Source of the DNA: Bathymodiolus brooksi
Lineage: Eukaryota; Mollusca; Bivalvia; Mytilida; Modiolidae
Reading direction: 5' to 3'
DNA: 64,000 nt
NCBI GenBank assembly: GCA_963680875.1
Contig: OY804589.1
Location: 20,976,413 to 21,040,412, forward strand
Shown: in pieces, positions 1-11,639 of the stretch
Layout: every line of letters starts with the position of its first letter
Position numbering within the stretch: position 1 is the stretch's first letter
Program-made: the position numbers and the translations under genes
Notes under the pieces: model-generated
What the model was told of the DNA's origin: nothing
Databases searched by the model: none
What the model saw: only the letters and a program-made list of their open reading frames with translations

Positions 1-138
1 CGCAGTTTAAATTATAATAGAAAAATCATTGTTAATTCATTTATTTAGATATAAAAACAGCATAAAGGTGCATACCAATCATGTTCTGCAACCTAAAGTT
101 CGGTTTTGGTACAGAATATCAAATTATATAACAATTTC

Positions 139-312
139 GGGGCTAGGACCATCTTAAGACACCTCCATAGATGTCCTAAAGTTAAGACAAATTTATTTTA
201 CCACATGTCCTAAGTTACGACATGATCGAGAACACGACTTAGGACTAAGATTTGTCCTAAGATGGTCTTAGGACATGTCTTAGTCCTAAGACACTTTACA
301 GAACACGGCCCC
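139..312. repeat. Palindromic MITE-like repeat
   Basis: The element begins GGGGCTAGGACC and ends in ACACGGCCCC. Its interior is built from copies of TCCTAAG and CTTAGGA in both orientations, so the whole unit can fold on itself. The imperfect GGGGC...GGCCCC ends suggest a small non-autonomous terminal-inverted-repeat element. No coding capacity and no clear target duplication were seen. Confidence 0.5.
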
Positions 313-458
313 TAGTGTCTTTTGATGTTCGTGATGAAGATTTTTAAGCGTGGACACACATAACAGCTACAACAACTAATAATCAGTTAAAATGTTAATG
401 AAAACAATCGTTATTGTTTTTGACAAAATTGTTAAGAAAACGATAGACATTTTACACA

Positions 459-1451
459 ATGAAACCGTTTGAGGAAAATGAGAATTGTTTGGAAAACAAA
501 CCCATTCTGGTCTTTTCCGAGCCATTTGTGAAATTGCTCGCAACAGTTAAGCGCAATGTGTCGTCCTTGGCTATCACCGGAATCCGGTTACAACTATCAA
601 GAATCTCTCGACAGATTGGCAGATGTATTATTTCTTATGATTCTTATGTATGCTTGGTATTGGTTGAGTCGTATTACAACAGCCGTCTTAAGAGACCGAC
701 TAGGAGACCACGTTTTTCAACCAAAATCACAACTACAGCACGGACGATTGTGGACAACAACAATTGTGAGTCGATTAATAATGTCTTAAAAAAAGCCGTT
801 TGATTGGACGCCACAACCCATTCCCAAGCTGACAACCAAACTATTGAACGTCATTCGTATTCAACATGTAGACTTAAATAAGGGTAATAACAAAATTACC
901 GAACTCCGAACAATCTTACAAAGGGAAAGTCAAAACTCATAATTATATAAACAGACAAAATCAATCAACAACCGGAAAACTGTGAAAACCGTAATGACCC
1001 TGACTTGGTACAGCCATTTCTAAAGAAATGGTGGGTTGAATCAGATTTTAAAGCGCAAACCTCCCGCTCTCATTACGGTTCAAAGTCCCCGTCTGTCACT
1101 ATAACAGTATTTAAATACAGAAACAAAATAGGTAAAATAGTTGTCAAAACAGTACCATATTCAGTGAATATAAATGTCAAAAACACTCTTAAAACGATTT
1201 CTTTATGATACCGGAAACTACGAACTATGTGGAAGATACAAGAGACATAGTGTTTCTCACCAATGTTGGTCTTCAAAGACACTCAGCAGCGTGAGTACTT
1301 ATTGCAAAAGTTGTTGAACGACCACACTCCTCTAGTTACAGCCATCAAATCTACATGTTCGGATTTCAAAGTTCCGAAACCTCAGAGAATTGCCAATAAA
1401 CCTCACCAGAACAAACGACCTCGAACCAATCGTACACAGCCAAAATATTAG
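459..1451 (+). pseudogene. Broken gene of unknown function, split by a dispersed repeat
   Basis: The first open stretch (459-803) ends with NNNCESINNVLKKAV, followed in a shifted frame by residues WTPQPIPKLTTKLL. After a dispersed repeat (about 881-1155) similar-looking coding sequence resumes: DTGNYELCGRYKRHSV near 1208-1250, then in another frame the lysine- and arginine-rich tail of 1263-1451. The order of an N-x-ESINNVLK motif, a W-x-P-Q segment and a basic C terminus recalls an uncharacterised, transposase-associated protein family I have seen in molluscs. That is memory, not a search result. At least two frameshifts plus the insertion make it non-functional. Confidence 0.4.
881..1155 (+). 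repeat. Dispersed repeat R1, copy 1 (long form)
   Basis: This is the first of six copies in the window of a unit starting AGGGTAATAACAAAATTACC, itself a small hairpin (GGTAAT/ATTACC). A recognisable centre (CTGACTTGGTACAGGCATTT) and an end near AAAATAGTTGTCAAA follow. The copy at 9844 is nearly identical along its length. It interrupts the broken gene of 459-1451. Confidence 0.75.
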
Positions 1452-2411
1452 AACTTTCTTTTTCCATCTTTCACCTCATTATGTCTTTAGAACTATAACT
1501 GAATTAATTGAAATATTGTATATTGTGCTTTGCTTCTGTCATGTTATTGTATAGATACATATTCAACAAGTAACAAGTACATGTACATTAAACAAATGTG
1601 CAGACAAATGATCATCTCTTCTTTAATAATTCTATTTAATAAACTATGTACTTTAAAAAAAATATAATTTCCATAGTATGTACTTTTTATTTGAAAATAA
1701 TTCTTATTGTATGTATTTTTTAAAATAATTTTAAGTTTCATAGAACTTACGCCAAAAAAAAAGACCAAACCATTGTTTTCTGAAAGTATTCATATTTTTA
1801 AACTTTGTGATTTTAATACTAAGTAAATATGCACAAAACATTTTTCATGCATATAACTATTTATTATGTATACCTGTTTTTGCTATGAATAATTTGTATG
1901 GCAAAGAAACGATAAAATTTGTTTATTGAATTTTCATGCATGATCGATCAGTCATCCGGTTGTGTAATGGGCGGCATGTCAAAGAGATATAAGAAAATCC
2001 TTCATAACTCCTAAATCGTTCAAGTTATCTGCACAAAACTTTGACAGTTCAATAACTATAATGTACTGAAGTCATTTACATGTCCTGTGTCAAACTAAAA
2101 TAACAGCATCATATCCTGAGTGCACTCAGGAGTCCTGAGCGGTGCTTAGACGCACCCATTTGTCTTGCACATAGATACAAGTATAGGGTGCCCCAATGCT
2201 ACATTTGATTGATGGCTTCAAACCGTTGAATATTGATGCATCCATGCAGAGATATGTCACCTCTCTAATACATTGGCAATTGATACCATACTGTTGTATA
2301 ATATACAGGTTAATACAATTATTTTGATCTTACTTACATACGTACTTATAGTGTATATTGTTGTTTTAGCACTTAAGTTGGTTTTAATTAATTGTTAAAA
2401 AGTAATTACTA
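1452..2411. other. AT-rich stretch, nothing recognised
   Basis: No convincing ORF, RNA gene or repeat was recognised. A short palindrome, CCTGAGTGCACTCAGG, lies near 2117. Confidence 0.4.
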
Positions 2412-3015
2412 AGTGAAATATCACATGCTATATTTAGTTAAAATCTAATGAAAAAGAAGTAAAATATATTGACTTAAGAAGAAAAATTTGAAATAAAGAA
2501 AATGACAAATTTAATAAGAAATGAAATAATATAGTTGTTGTAATTAAAAAATAAATTAATTAATTAGTGAAATATCACATGCTATATTTAGTTGAAATCT
2601 AATGAAAATGAAGTGAAATATATTGATTTAAGAAGATCAATTTGAAATAAAGAAAATGACAAATTGAATAAGAAATGAAATAATATAGTTGTTGTAATTT
2701 AATTTAAAAAAAAAATAAGCGAAATATCACCGTCTATATTTAGTTAACATGTAATGAAAATGAAGTAAAATATATTGATTAAAGAAGAAAGATTGAGATG
2801 ACGAAAAAGTCAAATTTGATGAGAAGTGAAATAATATAGTTGTTGTATATTAATGTTTTCTAAATAATTTTTTAGTGAAATATCATATGCTATATTTAGT
2901 TAAAATCTAATGAAAATCAAGTAACATATATTGATTTAAGAAGACAGATTAAAATAAAGAAAATGTCAAATTTAATGAGAAATGCAATGATATAGTTGTT
3001 GTAATTTAATTTAAA
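2412..3015. repeat. Tandem repeat, about 154-bp unit, four copies
   Basis: Units start at about 2412, 2566, 2717 and 2874, each with a form of AGTGAAATATCACATGCTAT and ending ATAATATAGTTGTTGTAAT. They diverge by scattered substitutions and poly-A length. There is no coding potential. Confidence 0.85.
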
Positions 3016-3027
3016 TTCTCTGTTCAG

Positions 3028-3222
3028 GCAATGTTCAAAATGTTCAGACTCTGTACAGACTTTTCAGACAATGTTCAGAATCTGTTCAGACTTTTCAGAA
3101 ATTGTTCAGAATGTTCAGAATCTGTTCAGAATTTTCAGTCAATGTTCAGAATGTTCAGAATCTGTTCAGAATTTTCAGTCAATGTTCAGAATGTTCAGAT
3201 TTGTTCAGAATTTCTAGCACAA
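3028..3222. repeat. TGTTCAGA-type simple tandem repeat
   Basis: This is a run of TGTTCAGA and AATGTTCAGA variants grouped into longer blocks. The reading frame through it is a by-product of the repeat, not a gene. Confidence 0.85.
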
Positions 3223-3239
3223 AAACTGGTCTATTCATA

Positions 3240-4220
3240 ATTTCTTGACTTTTTAGTGACTGTTGGTATGTATTTCTGCATACTGCACTTCTTATGCTGT
3301 GCAGATCAGTCGTTCCGTACTGACAAATGGATCAATGAAAATTAGTCATCAAATCAGTTTAGCTTTACAAATTAAGATTTGAAAAGCGGTAATTTGATTG
3401 GCCAAGCAACACTCATGTGAATGAGACCCGTTATGTCAGCTACATGATCTTGATGTTAGAACTTTGGGTACAAATTAAAAAAATATTATCAACGTATGAT
3501 ATCATAAGTATTATTTTATGACGTTATCTAAAATTACATGACGGTTTAAGTTAAAGATTGAAGAAACTATAATCATTGAACAGCTACGAATTCAAATAAA
3601 AGGTTTCAAAAAGTTGTACATGTATATGGGGATAATCTGTTTGTGTTTATATTACATAATACTTGATAAATTACAAAATTTTAAGTTACAAATACTTTCT
3701 TTCTAAATAACCACTTACCAGCGTTTGATGAGCAAACTTTGAAAACCAGTAATAAAATTAGTTCCAACATTTTAATATTTTAGAGAGTTCTGTGACCTTA
3801 ACACGGAAGTAGATACCTGTTTGCAATTTAAATTCTTGTCTACTAGACCGTACAGTTCCACACAAAATATATACTATATTTAATTGATTATTTGTTTGCC
3901 CTTAGAAAGTATTATAACCAGTTTGTTTATTTAATCGTGTCGCGATCAGGTAATGTTTACGTTTTGTTTCTTTGATGTTGGGTACATCTAATACACGTTC
4001 TTTGTTGCTTTACCCAGTCAAATGATAAACTATATATCTGGCTGACACCCCTCCGCCCCTCCCCCATTTTTGGTCGTTTAAATGTGTATATTTGTTATTT
4101 TGTAATATTTAACATTTATAGCAATATCACTTCACTCAATGCAATTGACATTTGCTTCATGAATTACAGACTAATTATCTACATGCTTTCTCTTTCTCAT
4201 CTGTCATTACATTATAATAA
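3240..4220. other. No gene recognised
   Basis: AT-rich DNA without a supported gene or repeat. Confidence 0.4.
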
Positions 4221-4223
4221 AAA

Positions 4224-4400
4224 AATAGGGGCAGTCGTGATCATATAGTAGTTGGATTTAGAACTACTTTATAACCACTAAAGTTGTGAGTTCGAATCCC
4301 TCTAACGGCGAGGTGTACTCGATGCCAAATTATATTCAGTGACTTGCAATAGGTCCGTGGTTAAACACCATAATCCTTTTCCTAACCCTAATAGAAATAA
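4224..4400 (+). mobile_element. SINE family A (tRNA-derived), internally deleted
   Basis: The head carries a polymerase III A-box-like TAGTAGTTGGA and a B-box-like GAGTTCGAATCC. The tail reads GTTAAACACCATAATCC. Compared with the full copy at 38821 the middle is deleted. The family occurs about 13 times in this window on both strands. Confidence 0.75.
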
Positions 4401-5096
4401 ATTGAATACCGTAAATATATATTCTATGATCTTCTATTCAGAAGGAATATGTTGGCACTTTCTTACTGATTTATTTTGTCAGATACTTGTACGCTGACAT
4501 CTGTCTAATTGGCAAAAAATCCAATCATAGCTACACCCGGTGTCGGACGAATCTGAGCTACAATAAAATCAAGCTACTTTTTGTCATTTGGAATGAAATT
4601 TTCCTAAACCACAGAGTTGTTCCAAATGATAGCCATGAAAATTTGCTATCTCAACAATACTTTAAAAATACTATTCCAGTTATTCCCCTTTTGCCAAGTT
4701 TTGATAAATTAATAGAAGTCTAGAAAACAAATACGCCCCCATGATATAAGTCTTTTCCATATACAATTTGTGAATGAAATGGGAGTGGGTTGGGGAAGAG
4801 AAGAAGTAAGTGACGAGATCTAATTTTAATCAGATAGATTCATCTCCGAAATGAATATATCAATCTCCTGTTCATTTACATCTGGATAAAAATCCATTAT
4901 TTCATTTATTATAATAGACTTACAAATATAAATACATTCAAGTTTAATAAAAATTAAATATATATAGATATTTATATATTTGAAAACGAATTTAAATAAA
5001 TTGCTATTATGAAATAGATAATGCATTTTCTGTTTTCCGACATATTCGAACGTAACAAGAAGGTTAGTTATCATAATAAACAAGCAATACAGAGTT
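4401..5096. other. No gene recognised
   Basis: Short open frames here lack any motif or splice context and look like chance frames in AT-rich DNA. Confidence 0.4.
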
Positions 5097-5400
5097 ACGA
5101 TGGTGTAATGGTTAGCGTAATCGTATCAAGTGCCGTAGATCTACGGAGGTAGATCGTGTGTTCGATAAACATGGGGTCAAACCAAAGACTATAAAAGTGA
5201 TATAAACACATAGTGGTAAAGAATAAAGGCAAGGATTAGTTGGTTCGGAGTCGGTATACTGTGCCCAATGGAGCGACATATTCTACGTACATTGTTGTTC
5301 TAATGAGTTAGCACTATTAAAATCCAACTCTGTTGGTCTAGTACAAAACGGACAGCACCATCTCATAAACAAATAAATATGGTCTTCCCACGATAGAGCT
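5097..5400 (+). mobile_element. SINE family B (tRNA-derived)
   Basis: The head resembles a tRNA (GGTGTAATGGTTAGCGTAAT, then a degraded GTGTTCGATAAAC B box). The body has CAAACCAAAGACTATAAAA and GGAGCGACATATTCTACG, shared with the copies at 13097 and, reversed, at 20380. Confidence 0.7.
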
Positions 5401-5830
5401 GAACTAAACGTCGCTTAAAGTTAAACAACATTCACTCATTTACGTCTTTGAAACGATTCAGTCAACAAATCGGTATATTGGTATAAAAATAACAACTACT
5501 TATTAGGTTCAGGGTGTTTTTATTTTTAGCTTTATTTAATTTTAGCTGCAAGCTTGCAATTAGAGTTCTTAATTTGTGTTTTATTACTCCTCGTCATTTA
5601 ATGATTTTTTGGATTTTCATTCACTTGACTTCAATTCCCACTGATGTGACATAAGTTGTTGAAATCCGCATATGGTGCAATAATTCAGCGTTTGTATGTT
5701 CCGAAATTACTGGGTCGATGGCACTGTTGGTTCATGAACTATTAGTTCCGTGATAACATCACCAGGCCAGTAACTAGCAATTATAAGAAATTGTCATCAT
5801 ATTACATTTTATATGAATTAAGAAAATCAT

Positions 5831-5926
5831 TAGATGATCTTGACCTTATTTTCTTGACATTTTCTGTTTCAATATCCTTATCAATTTATTACATTTTTGA
5901 TTTGTTGCATTAAAATACAAGTTACT
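5831..5926 (+). repeat. 96-bp sequence shared with 62499-62593
   Basis: From GATGATCTTGACCTTATTTT to ATTAAAATACAAGTTACT it matches 62501-62594 with only about nine differences. The distal copy abuts the end of the large satellite, and the bases just before this copy faintly resemble one satellite unit. Confidence 0.75.
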
Positions 5927-6209
5927 TGTGACATTCATCATTAAATCAAATGTTTCAGTAAAGTAAATAGTTCGAAGTTCATGATAAGGTGATAGCTATA
6001 AAACCCAGATGTTGTGTTAAAATATTATAAGGGCCGCGTTGCATTGCAGACACCTATTAGGTATTACATGTCTGATCAGAGAGTTCATTAAAGTCAGTAG
6101 AATAGTAAGCATCTTGTAGAGTATTAGTATACAAGATATAGCATTGGAAAAGGAAGAAAACATATGTATTGTCGTGGATTTATTAATTAGTGGAACTGAT
6201 TATTAAACC

Positions 6210-6590
6210 ATGGCTGCCTCTTTGCCAAATTTTCCCAGTTTTCCAGTTCATGAAAACAATGCAGAAATTAGGTGGCCAAAGTGGATTAGCAGACTTGAAA
6301 ACCTGTTCATTGGTTTACACATTAAGGACAAAAAACGACAAAGAGCACTTTTATTACATTACGCTGGAGAAGATGTGAATGAAATCTTTGACACTCTTAC
6401 ATACACAGGAGAGAACTATGCTACCGCCAAACTGAAATTAAAGGAATACTTTGCTCCAATGAAAAATACGGAATATGAAGTATATAGATTCAAACAAGCC
6501 AAACAATCATCTGATGAGACAATAGACAGTTTTCATACAAAACTACGACAATTAGCATTGAACTGTGAGTTTGCTTATACTGGTAAATAA
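6210..6590 (+). pseudogene. Gag-like ORF of the Ty3/gypsy element, truncated
   Basis: The frame starts MAASLPNFPSF and includes WPKWISRLENLF and RFKQAKQSSDETIDSFHTKL, matching the capsid-type gag region of gypsy elements (a W-x-K-W-x-x-R-x-E stretch, then an F-R-Q-A-x-Q-x-x-E-S-I-D-type segment). It stops after 126 codons. The rest of gag, including the zinc knuckle, continues downstream in other frames. Gag would package the element's RNA into cytoplasmic particles; this copy is broken. Confidence 0.75.
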
Positions 6591-7454
6591 GTGAAATCGC
6601 AGATAATTCAAGGTTGTCCTCTACTTGACTAAGACGAAGGGTTCTTCGTGATAACACAGATCTTACATGATTACTTTCTTCTGCACGAGCATTAGAATTG
6701 TCCGAAAAGCACGCCTTGGAAATCTAACAAAGTGACAAAGAATCAGCAAATACAGTGAGAAAAGCATACCCAGACGACGTAATAACCTGCGATATCTGCA
6801 GAAACAATCAAAATTTGAACCAAAGAAAGAGACAAGCTGTATAAACTGGAGGTGAGTTTCCGCATGCAAGTAAGTGTCCAGTACTAGGAAAGACTTGTAA
6901 CTTTTGTAGAAAAATGAATCATTTTGCAGATCTAAACGTGGTAGGCAGAACACAAACAATAACGCAAGAAGAGTTAATAATCTTGGCAATAATGAAAGTG
7001 AGATAGCATACAGTGATACTGCGGATAGTAGGTCTGACGACGATCATGTATTCGGATTAAGGGAAACAAGAGTAAACAAGGTACAGCAAGGTCAACCGAA
7101 AATGACAGTGAAAATCAATAATTAAAATGTGGATTTTCTAATTGACACAGGTCGAGCATTAATATTCTGGATGAGAATACATTCAAGAAAATCGGAAGTA
7201 AACCAAAACTTTCTCACTCCAATACAAGAGTATTCACATATGGATCAAATAAGACTCTAAAATTTCAAACGACGATTGAGACGGATAGTAAAATAACAAC
7301 GGCAACCATGCATGTAGTGAAAGGGAAACATGGGAATTTATTGTGCTATGATACATCTGTGGAACTAAATATTGTGCCAATAATTGCTTCAGTCTCAAGC
7401 AGCAGTGAAATATTGTGTAATACATATAGTGATGTATTCAAAGGAATAGGGTAA
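6591..7454 (+). pseudogene. Zinc-knuckle and protease region of the Ty3/gypsy element
   Basis: Near 6848-6930 one frame reads GGEFPHASKCPVLG then CNFCRKMNHFA, a CCHC nucleic-acid-binding knuckle pair. Near 7134-7160 another frame reads VDFLIDTG, the active-site triplet of a retroviral-type aspartic protease. Stops and frame changes separate the two. The frame leading into reverse transcriptase is cut by a TAA at 7452-7454. Confidence 0.7.
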
Positions 7455-8749
7455 TTGAAGGATGTCAAAGGGAAAATTCATGTTGATGAGAATGGGATAC
7501 CCGTTATTCAACCGCATAGACGTATACCCTTTCATATTCGCAAACAAGTGGAAGCCGAACGCGACCGACATGAACAATTAGATATCATTGACAAGGTAGA
7601 TGGACCTACAACTTGGGTATCCCCAATTGTCGTAGCACCCAAACCGAAAAATCATTTTGAAATTCGTTTGTGTGTAGATATGAAAGAACCGAATAAGGCT
7701 ATTTTGCGTTCAAGTCATATTACTCCAACACTAGATGATATGATGTTGGATTTAAATGGTTCTAAAGTGTTTTCGAAGATGGACCTTGGCAATGGATACC
7801 AACTGGAACTAAGTGAGGATTCCCGGAAAATTACCACATTCACTACGCATGTAGCATTACGTAGATATGCACGTCTCAGTTTCGGAGTTTCTTCAGCCGC
7901 AGAAATATTCTAAAACACGCTTAGTAATGCACTTGAAGGATTAGATGGAGTAAGGAGCATATCCGATGACAGCATTGTATTTGGAAGGAACCAAGACGAA
8001 TACGATAGGCGACTGTGTAAATTATTCGAGCGACTTAAGGAAAGGAACTTTACATTAAGCAAAGCCAAATGTGAATTTAATAAAGATAAATTGGAATTGT
8101 ATGGCCACATTTTTAGTGCAAACGGGATATCAGCCGATCCAAAGAAGATAAGTGCAATAAGAAACACCCAGATACCAAAAGATGTAGGAGAAGTTCGTAG
8201 TGTTTTGGCTATGACGAATTATGTGGGACGTTTTATACCAAACTACTCCACCGTGACTGAATCGCTACGTAGGCTAACCAAGCAAGGTACTCAGTGGGAA
8301 TGGACAATCGAACATCAGCAATCTTTTGACAAATTAAAGAACGAGCTTGTTGCTGACCGTGTTATGTCGTATTGTGACCCAAACAAAGAGAAAATGTTAA
8401 TAGTGGATGCAAGTCAAGTACGATTAGCAGCGTTGCTAATACAAGAGGGAAAAATAATCGCATATTCTAGCCGAGCATTAACCGATGTTGAAAGTCGTTA
8501 TTCGGAAACGGAAAAAGAAGCATTATCAATGTTATGGACAATTGCACATTCTCACTTACATCTTTACGGACATTTGTTGAACTCGTTTCAGATCACATGC
8601 CTCTAGAAACTATATTCAACAATCCCAAGACAAAAACACCAGTCAGAATTGAGAGATGGAGGCTACGGTTACAACAATACTATTCTAAAGTAAAGTACAA
8701 GCTCGGAATGATGAATGCTGCCGATTATTTGTCAAGGCATCCAATCTAG
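7455..8749 (+). pseudogene. Reverse transcriptase and RNase H of the Ty3/gypsy element
   Basis: Reverse transcriptase motifs run in order: WVSPIVVAPKP, LCVDMKEPNKAI, FSKMDLGNGYQLEL, then SISDDSIVFG, where the usual Y/F/I-x-DD box is ISDD. From about 8330 an RNase H region follows, with IVDASQVRLAALL, YSSRALTDVESRY and ETEKEALSMLW. A TAA at 7911-7913 interrupts an otherwise open frame. A frameshift at about 8575 moves the C terminus (DHMPLETIF, NAADYLSRHP) into another frame, which ends at 8749. Confidence 0.85.
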
Positions 8750-8818
8750 TCAACTTCTGTAACAAGTAAACATTCTCAACAAGCAGAAGAATTTGTTAGA
8801 TATTTAACTGACAATGCT

Positions 8819-9843
8819 GTGCCTAAAGCAATGACCCTAAATGAAATAGTTGACCGTACACAAAAAGATCCTGACCTTCAAGCCTTTATTACTGCCGTCA
8901 AAACAAACAGATGGGAAAAATCGTATGAAAATAGTGTATTAAATACCGTCACGAAATTACGCTATGAATTAGCACTTGTTCCTGTCAATGATAGTGAAAT
9001 ATTACTACATGATAAAAGAATCGTTATACCAAAGGATTTACACATGCGTGTAATTGACCTTGCACATGAGGATCATCATCGTAGAGTAAGGACAAAACAA
9101 CCCTTACGTGAAAAGGTATATTTCCCAGGAATCGATAAACTTGTTGAAAAGACTTGTAAGTCATGCATACCTTGCCTGACGTCAAAACCAAAGAGTACAT
9201 TTGAACCGTTACAAATGTCCAAATTACCAAGTAATGTATGGGAAAAATTAAGCAATGATTTCTGTGGACCTATTCCCAGTGGATACTATTTAATGGTGAT
9301 TATCGATGAGTATTCGAGATATCCTGTTGTAGAAAGCTTAACCAGTTTAACCGCAAAATCTGTAATACCGCTTTTAGACAAAACATTTTCGATTTTTGAA
9401 ATACCAAAAGAACTGATAAGTGACAATGGACCGCCGTTTGATTCACAAGAATTCCGAAAATTTGCTGATTATGTGGGATTTAAGCACAGAAAGATCGCAC
9501 CATTATGGCCTCGCGCTTACGCGGAAAGTGAACGGTTTATGAAAACAATAGGAAAAGCAATTCGTGCCGCACATACACAACATCGTTGTTGGAAACAGGA
9601 AATTCATACATTTCTACGCAATTACCGTGCAACTCCTCATGCAACTACTGATATGTCGCCAGGCGAAATTTTGTTTGGAAGGAAAAGTAATACAAAACTC
9701 CCGGGCTTAAAATGGAGAAACATTTTGAGAACAAACATTGTGTCAAGCCATCACAATTTAAAGCAGGAGACCACGTTCTTGTAAAACAAGAAAAGAAGGA
9801 TAAGTTAACTCCACCAACACCGCTAAAAATCAAAGAGACAAAC
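8819..9843 (+). pseudogene. Integrase of the Ty3/gypsy element
   Basis: A zinc-binding H-H-C-C region (HEDHHRR...CKSCIPC) is followed by the catalytic core with aspartates in NDFCGPIP and ISDNGPPF and a glutamate in AESERFMKT, the D-D-E arrangement of retroelement integrases. A TAG at 8747 separates it from RNase H in the same frame. A frameshift near 9710 moves the C-terminal GDHVLVKQ motif into another frame. Integrase would insert element DNA into chromosomes; this copy is broken. Confidence 0.85.
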
Positions 9844-10116
9844 AAGGGTAATAACAAAATTACCGAACTCCGAACAATCTTACACAGGGAAAGTCAAAAC
9901 TCATAATTATATAAACAGACAAAATCAGTCAACAACCGGAAAACTGTGAAAACCGAAATGACCCTGACTTGGTACAGGCATTTCTAAAGAAATGGTGGGT
10001 TGAATCAGATTTTAAAGCGCCAAACCTCCCGCTCTCATTACGGTTCAAAGGTTCCGGTTGTCACTATAACAGTATTTAAATACAGGAACAAAATAGGTAA
10101 AATAGTTGTCAAAGCA
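9844..10116 (+). repeat. Dispersed repeat R1, copy 2, inside the pol tail
   Basis: It starts AAGGGTAATAACAAAATTACC and ends near AAAATAGTTGTCAAAGCA, almost identical to copy 1. Upstream is the integrase C terminus and downstream the frame resumes with KGSMITAADG, typical of the very end of such polyproteins. It therefore inserted into the element after the element had landed. Confidence 0.8.
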
Positions 10117-10332
10117 AAAGGAAGTATGATAACAGCAGCAGATGGACAAAAAAAGATGATCACTCGCAACTCATCGCATTTCAAGAAAGTTGGAGAATCC
10201 ATAATGAACGAGGAAGAAATTGAAGAAATATCAGACGGCAACAATTCAGATACACCGGACACAACATTAAGGAGATCGTCAAGAGAACGAAGACCACCTA
10301 AATATCTTGATGATTATGTGTGTTCAAAATAG
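10117..10332 (+). pseudogene. C-terminal tail of the Ty3/gypsy polyprotein
   Basis: After the repeat, one frame reads KGSMITAADGQKKMITRNSS and ends in an acidic then arginine-rich stretch (RRSSRERRPPKYLDDYV) before TAG. This tail is characteristic of the end of K02A2.6-like polyproteins and helps bound the element. No LTR was recognised just downstream. Confidence 0.65.
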
Positions 10333-10499
10333 ATATATAATTTGAGCTGTGTTTTCAGACATAATAATTATGTGCTCAACTTCATGTTTTTAAGAGGCTT
10401 GATGTGTTTTGTGAATTCATGATACAAGTATTTGTTGAGTTTATTTTCACAATTGTAATAACATGTAAAAAATCATGTTAAAATTTTACAAAACACTAA

Positions 10500-11345
10500 C
10501 CACAACTTTCAGTGGGTTAAATTAGATAAACAGTTCTTTGGATTTCAAAAAGACCTATGTATATGTGTTGCATACTTCCCCCCTGCTATGTCTTCATATA
10601 CAAAAAGTATTGATGTAGATATGTTTGCCTGTATTGAAAGTGATATTACAAGGAAGTTTGGAGATGTCAATATTCTAATCTGTGGAGATTGTAATGCAAC
10701 AATAGGAACTAATCCTGATTATATTTTGCAAGATGACAACACATTTCTTCCTTTATTCTAATCATATCCAGTTGACCAAAGCATTACAAAACGTAAAAGT
10801 AGGAATATGAAAATTAAGAGTACTTAATGGTAGGACACTAGGTGACCTACAGGATTATTATACTTGTTATACACATATCGGTGCAAGTGTGGTTGATTAT
10901 ACTATTGTGTCAGAGAATGCCCTGAAAAATATTCTACATTATAAAATATCAGAGTTTAATCCAACTTTGTCAGATTGTCATTGTAAGCTAGAATGGGAGA
11001 TGTCTGCAAATTATAATTTAGCTCCTACATCTAGTTTGGAATGTAGTATGCATCCAATGCCGTTAAGATACATCTGGTCAGAAGATTATACCTCTGCATT
11101 TCAAGAAGCATTGTCTTCTAGTGCATTACAATTACAAATTGACCATTTTCTAAGTAAAACAGACATACAAATATTAACACTGCAGCGTCTGAACTGGCCA
11201 ATATTTTTACTGATGCAGCTGATATCTCTCTTAAAATGTCTAAAAAAAACCACAAAATTTCAACAAAACATAACAAATCGTTTGATAATGATTGAGATCT
11301 AGTAGACAAAATTTAAGTAATTTTGGGAAAGTATACATAAAACAC
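10500..11345 (+). pseudogene. Endonuclease domain of the split LINE
   Basis: One frame reads AYFPPAMSSYTKS and then LICGDCNATIGTNPDYI, the G-D-x-N-A-R/T-x-G pattern of exonuclease-endonuclease-phosphatase nucleases, which nick target DNA to prime reverse transcription. Downstream VDYTIVSENAL and LSDCHCKLEW match the later V-D-Y-x-x-x-S and S-D-H/C motifs. Stops and frame changes make it inactive. Confidence 0.7.
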
Positions 11346-11350
11346 CCTAA

Positions 11351-11625
11351 GGGACGGACTATTTAACTTCCAGGAGGGGTTATGGGTTTTTTTCTAAATA
11401 AATATTCTGATCCCAATGTTGTGGAAAAAAATATTCTGATTTTAGTGGAGGAAAAAAAATAATCTGATTCAGAGTTTTTGTCATATAACCTAAAGTTAAA
11501 TTCCCCCCAAAAAATATTCTAACTCTCGTGTGGTCCGAAATTTCTTTTCTGAACGACACAAAAAACCATACACCCCACACCCCCACCCCCCACCCCCATC
11601 CCCTGCAAGTTAAATGGTCGGTCCC
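11351..11625. mobile_element. GGGAC-ended MITE, copy 1
   Basis: It begins GGGACGGACTATTTAACTT and ends AAGTTAAATGGTCGGTCCC, an imperfect terminal inverted repeat. The interior is A-rich with repeated ATTCTGAT, plus a C-rich block near the end. It matches the copy at 53444-53730 along its whole length. It interrupts the LINE between endonuclease and reverse transcriptase. Confidence 0.75.
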
Positions 11626-11639
11626 AATTAAAAACCAGA

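Larger units (their letters stand above)
6025..10332 (+). mobile_element. Decayed Ty3/gypsy-type LTR retrotransposon
   Basis: Gag, CCHC knuckle, protease, reverse transcriptase, RNase H and integrase follow in Ty3/gypsy order, but with in-frame stops (near 6588, 7452, 7911 and 8747) and frameshifts (gag-pol region, about 8575, about 9710). The layout recalls K02A2.6-like elements common in aquatic invertebrates. I could not identify LTRs, a primer-binding site or a polypurine tract, so outer limits are approximate. The element can no longer make its proteins. A dispersed repeat (9844-10116) sits in the 3' end of pol. Confidence 0.85.

Noticed and set aside
3031..3240. 69-codon frame rich in MFRMFRICSEF repeats
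   Set aside because: It is a translation of the TGTTCAGA tandem repeat.
4224..4300. Possible tRNA gene because of A-box- and B-box-like motifs
   Set aside because: It is the head of a SINE present about 13 times and does not fold into a proper tRNA with an anticodon arm that I can see.
6025..6209. 5' LTR and primer-binding site of the gypsy element
   Set aside because: No matching direct repeat after 10332 and no convincing tRNA-complementary stretch could be found by eye.
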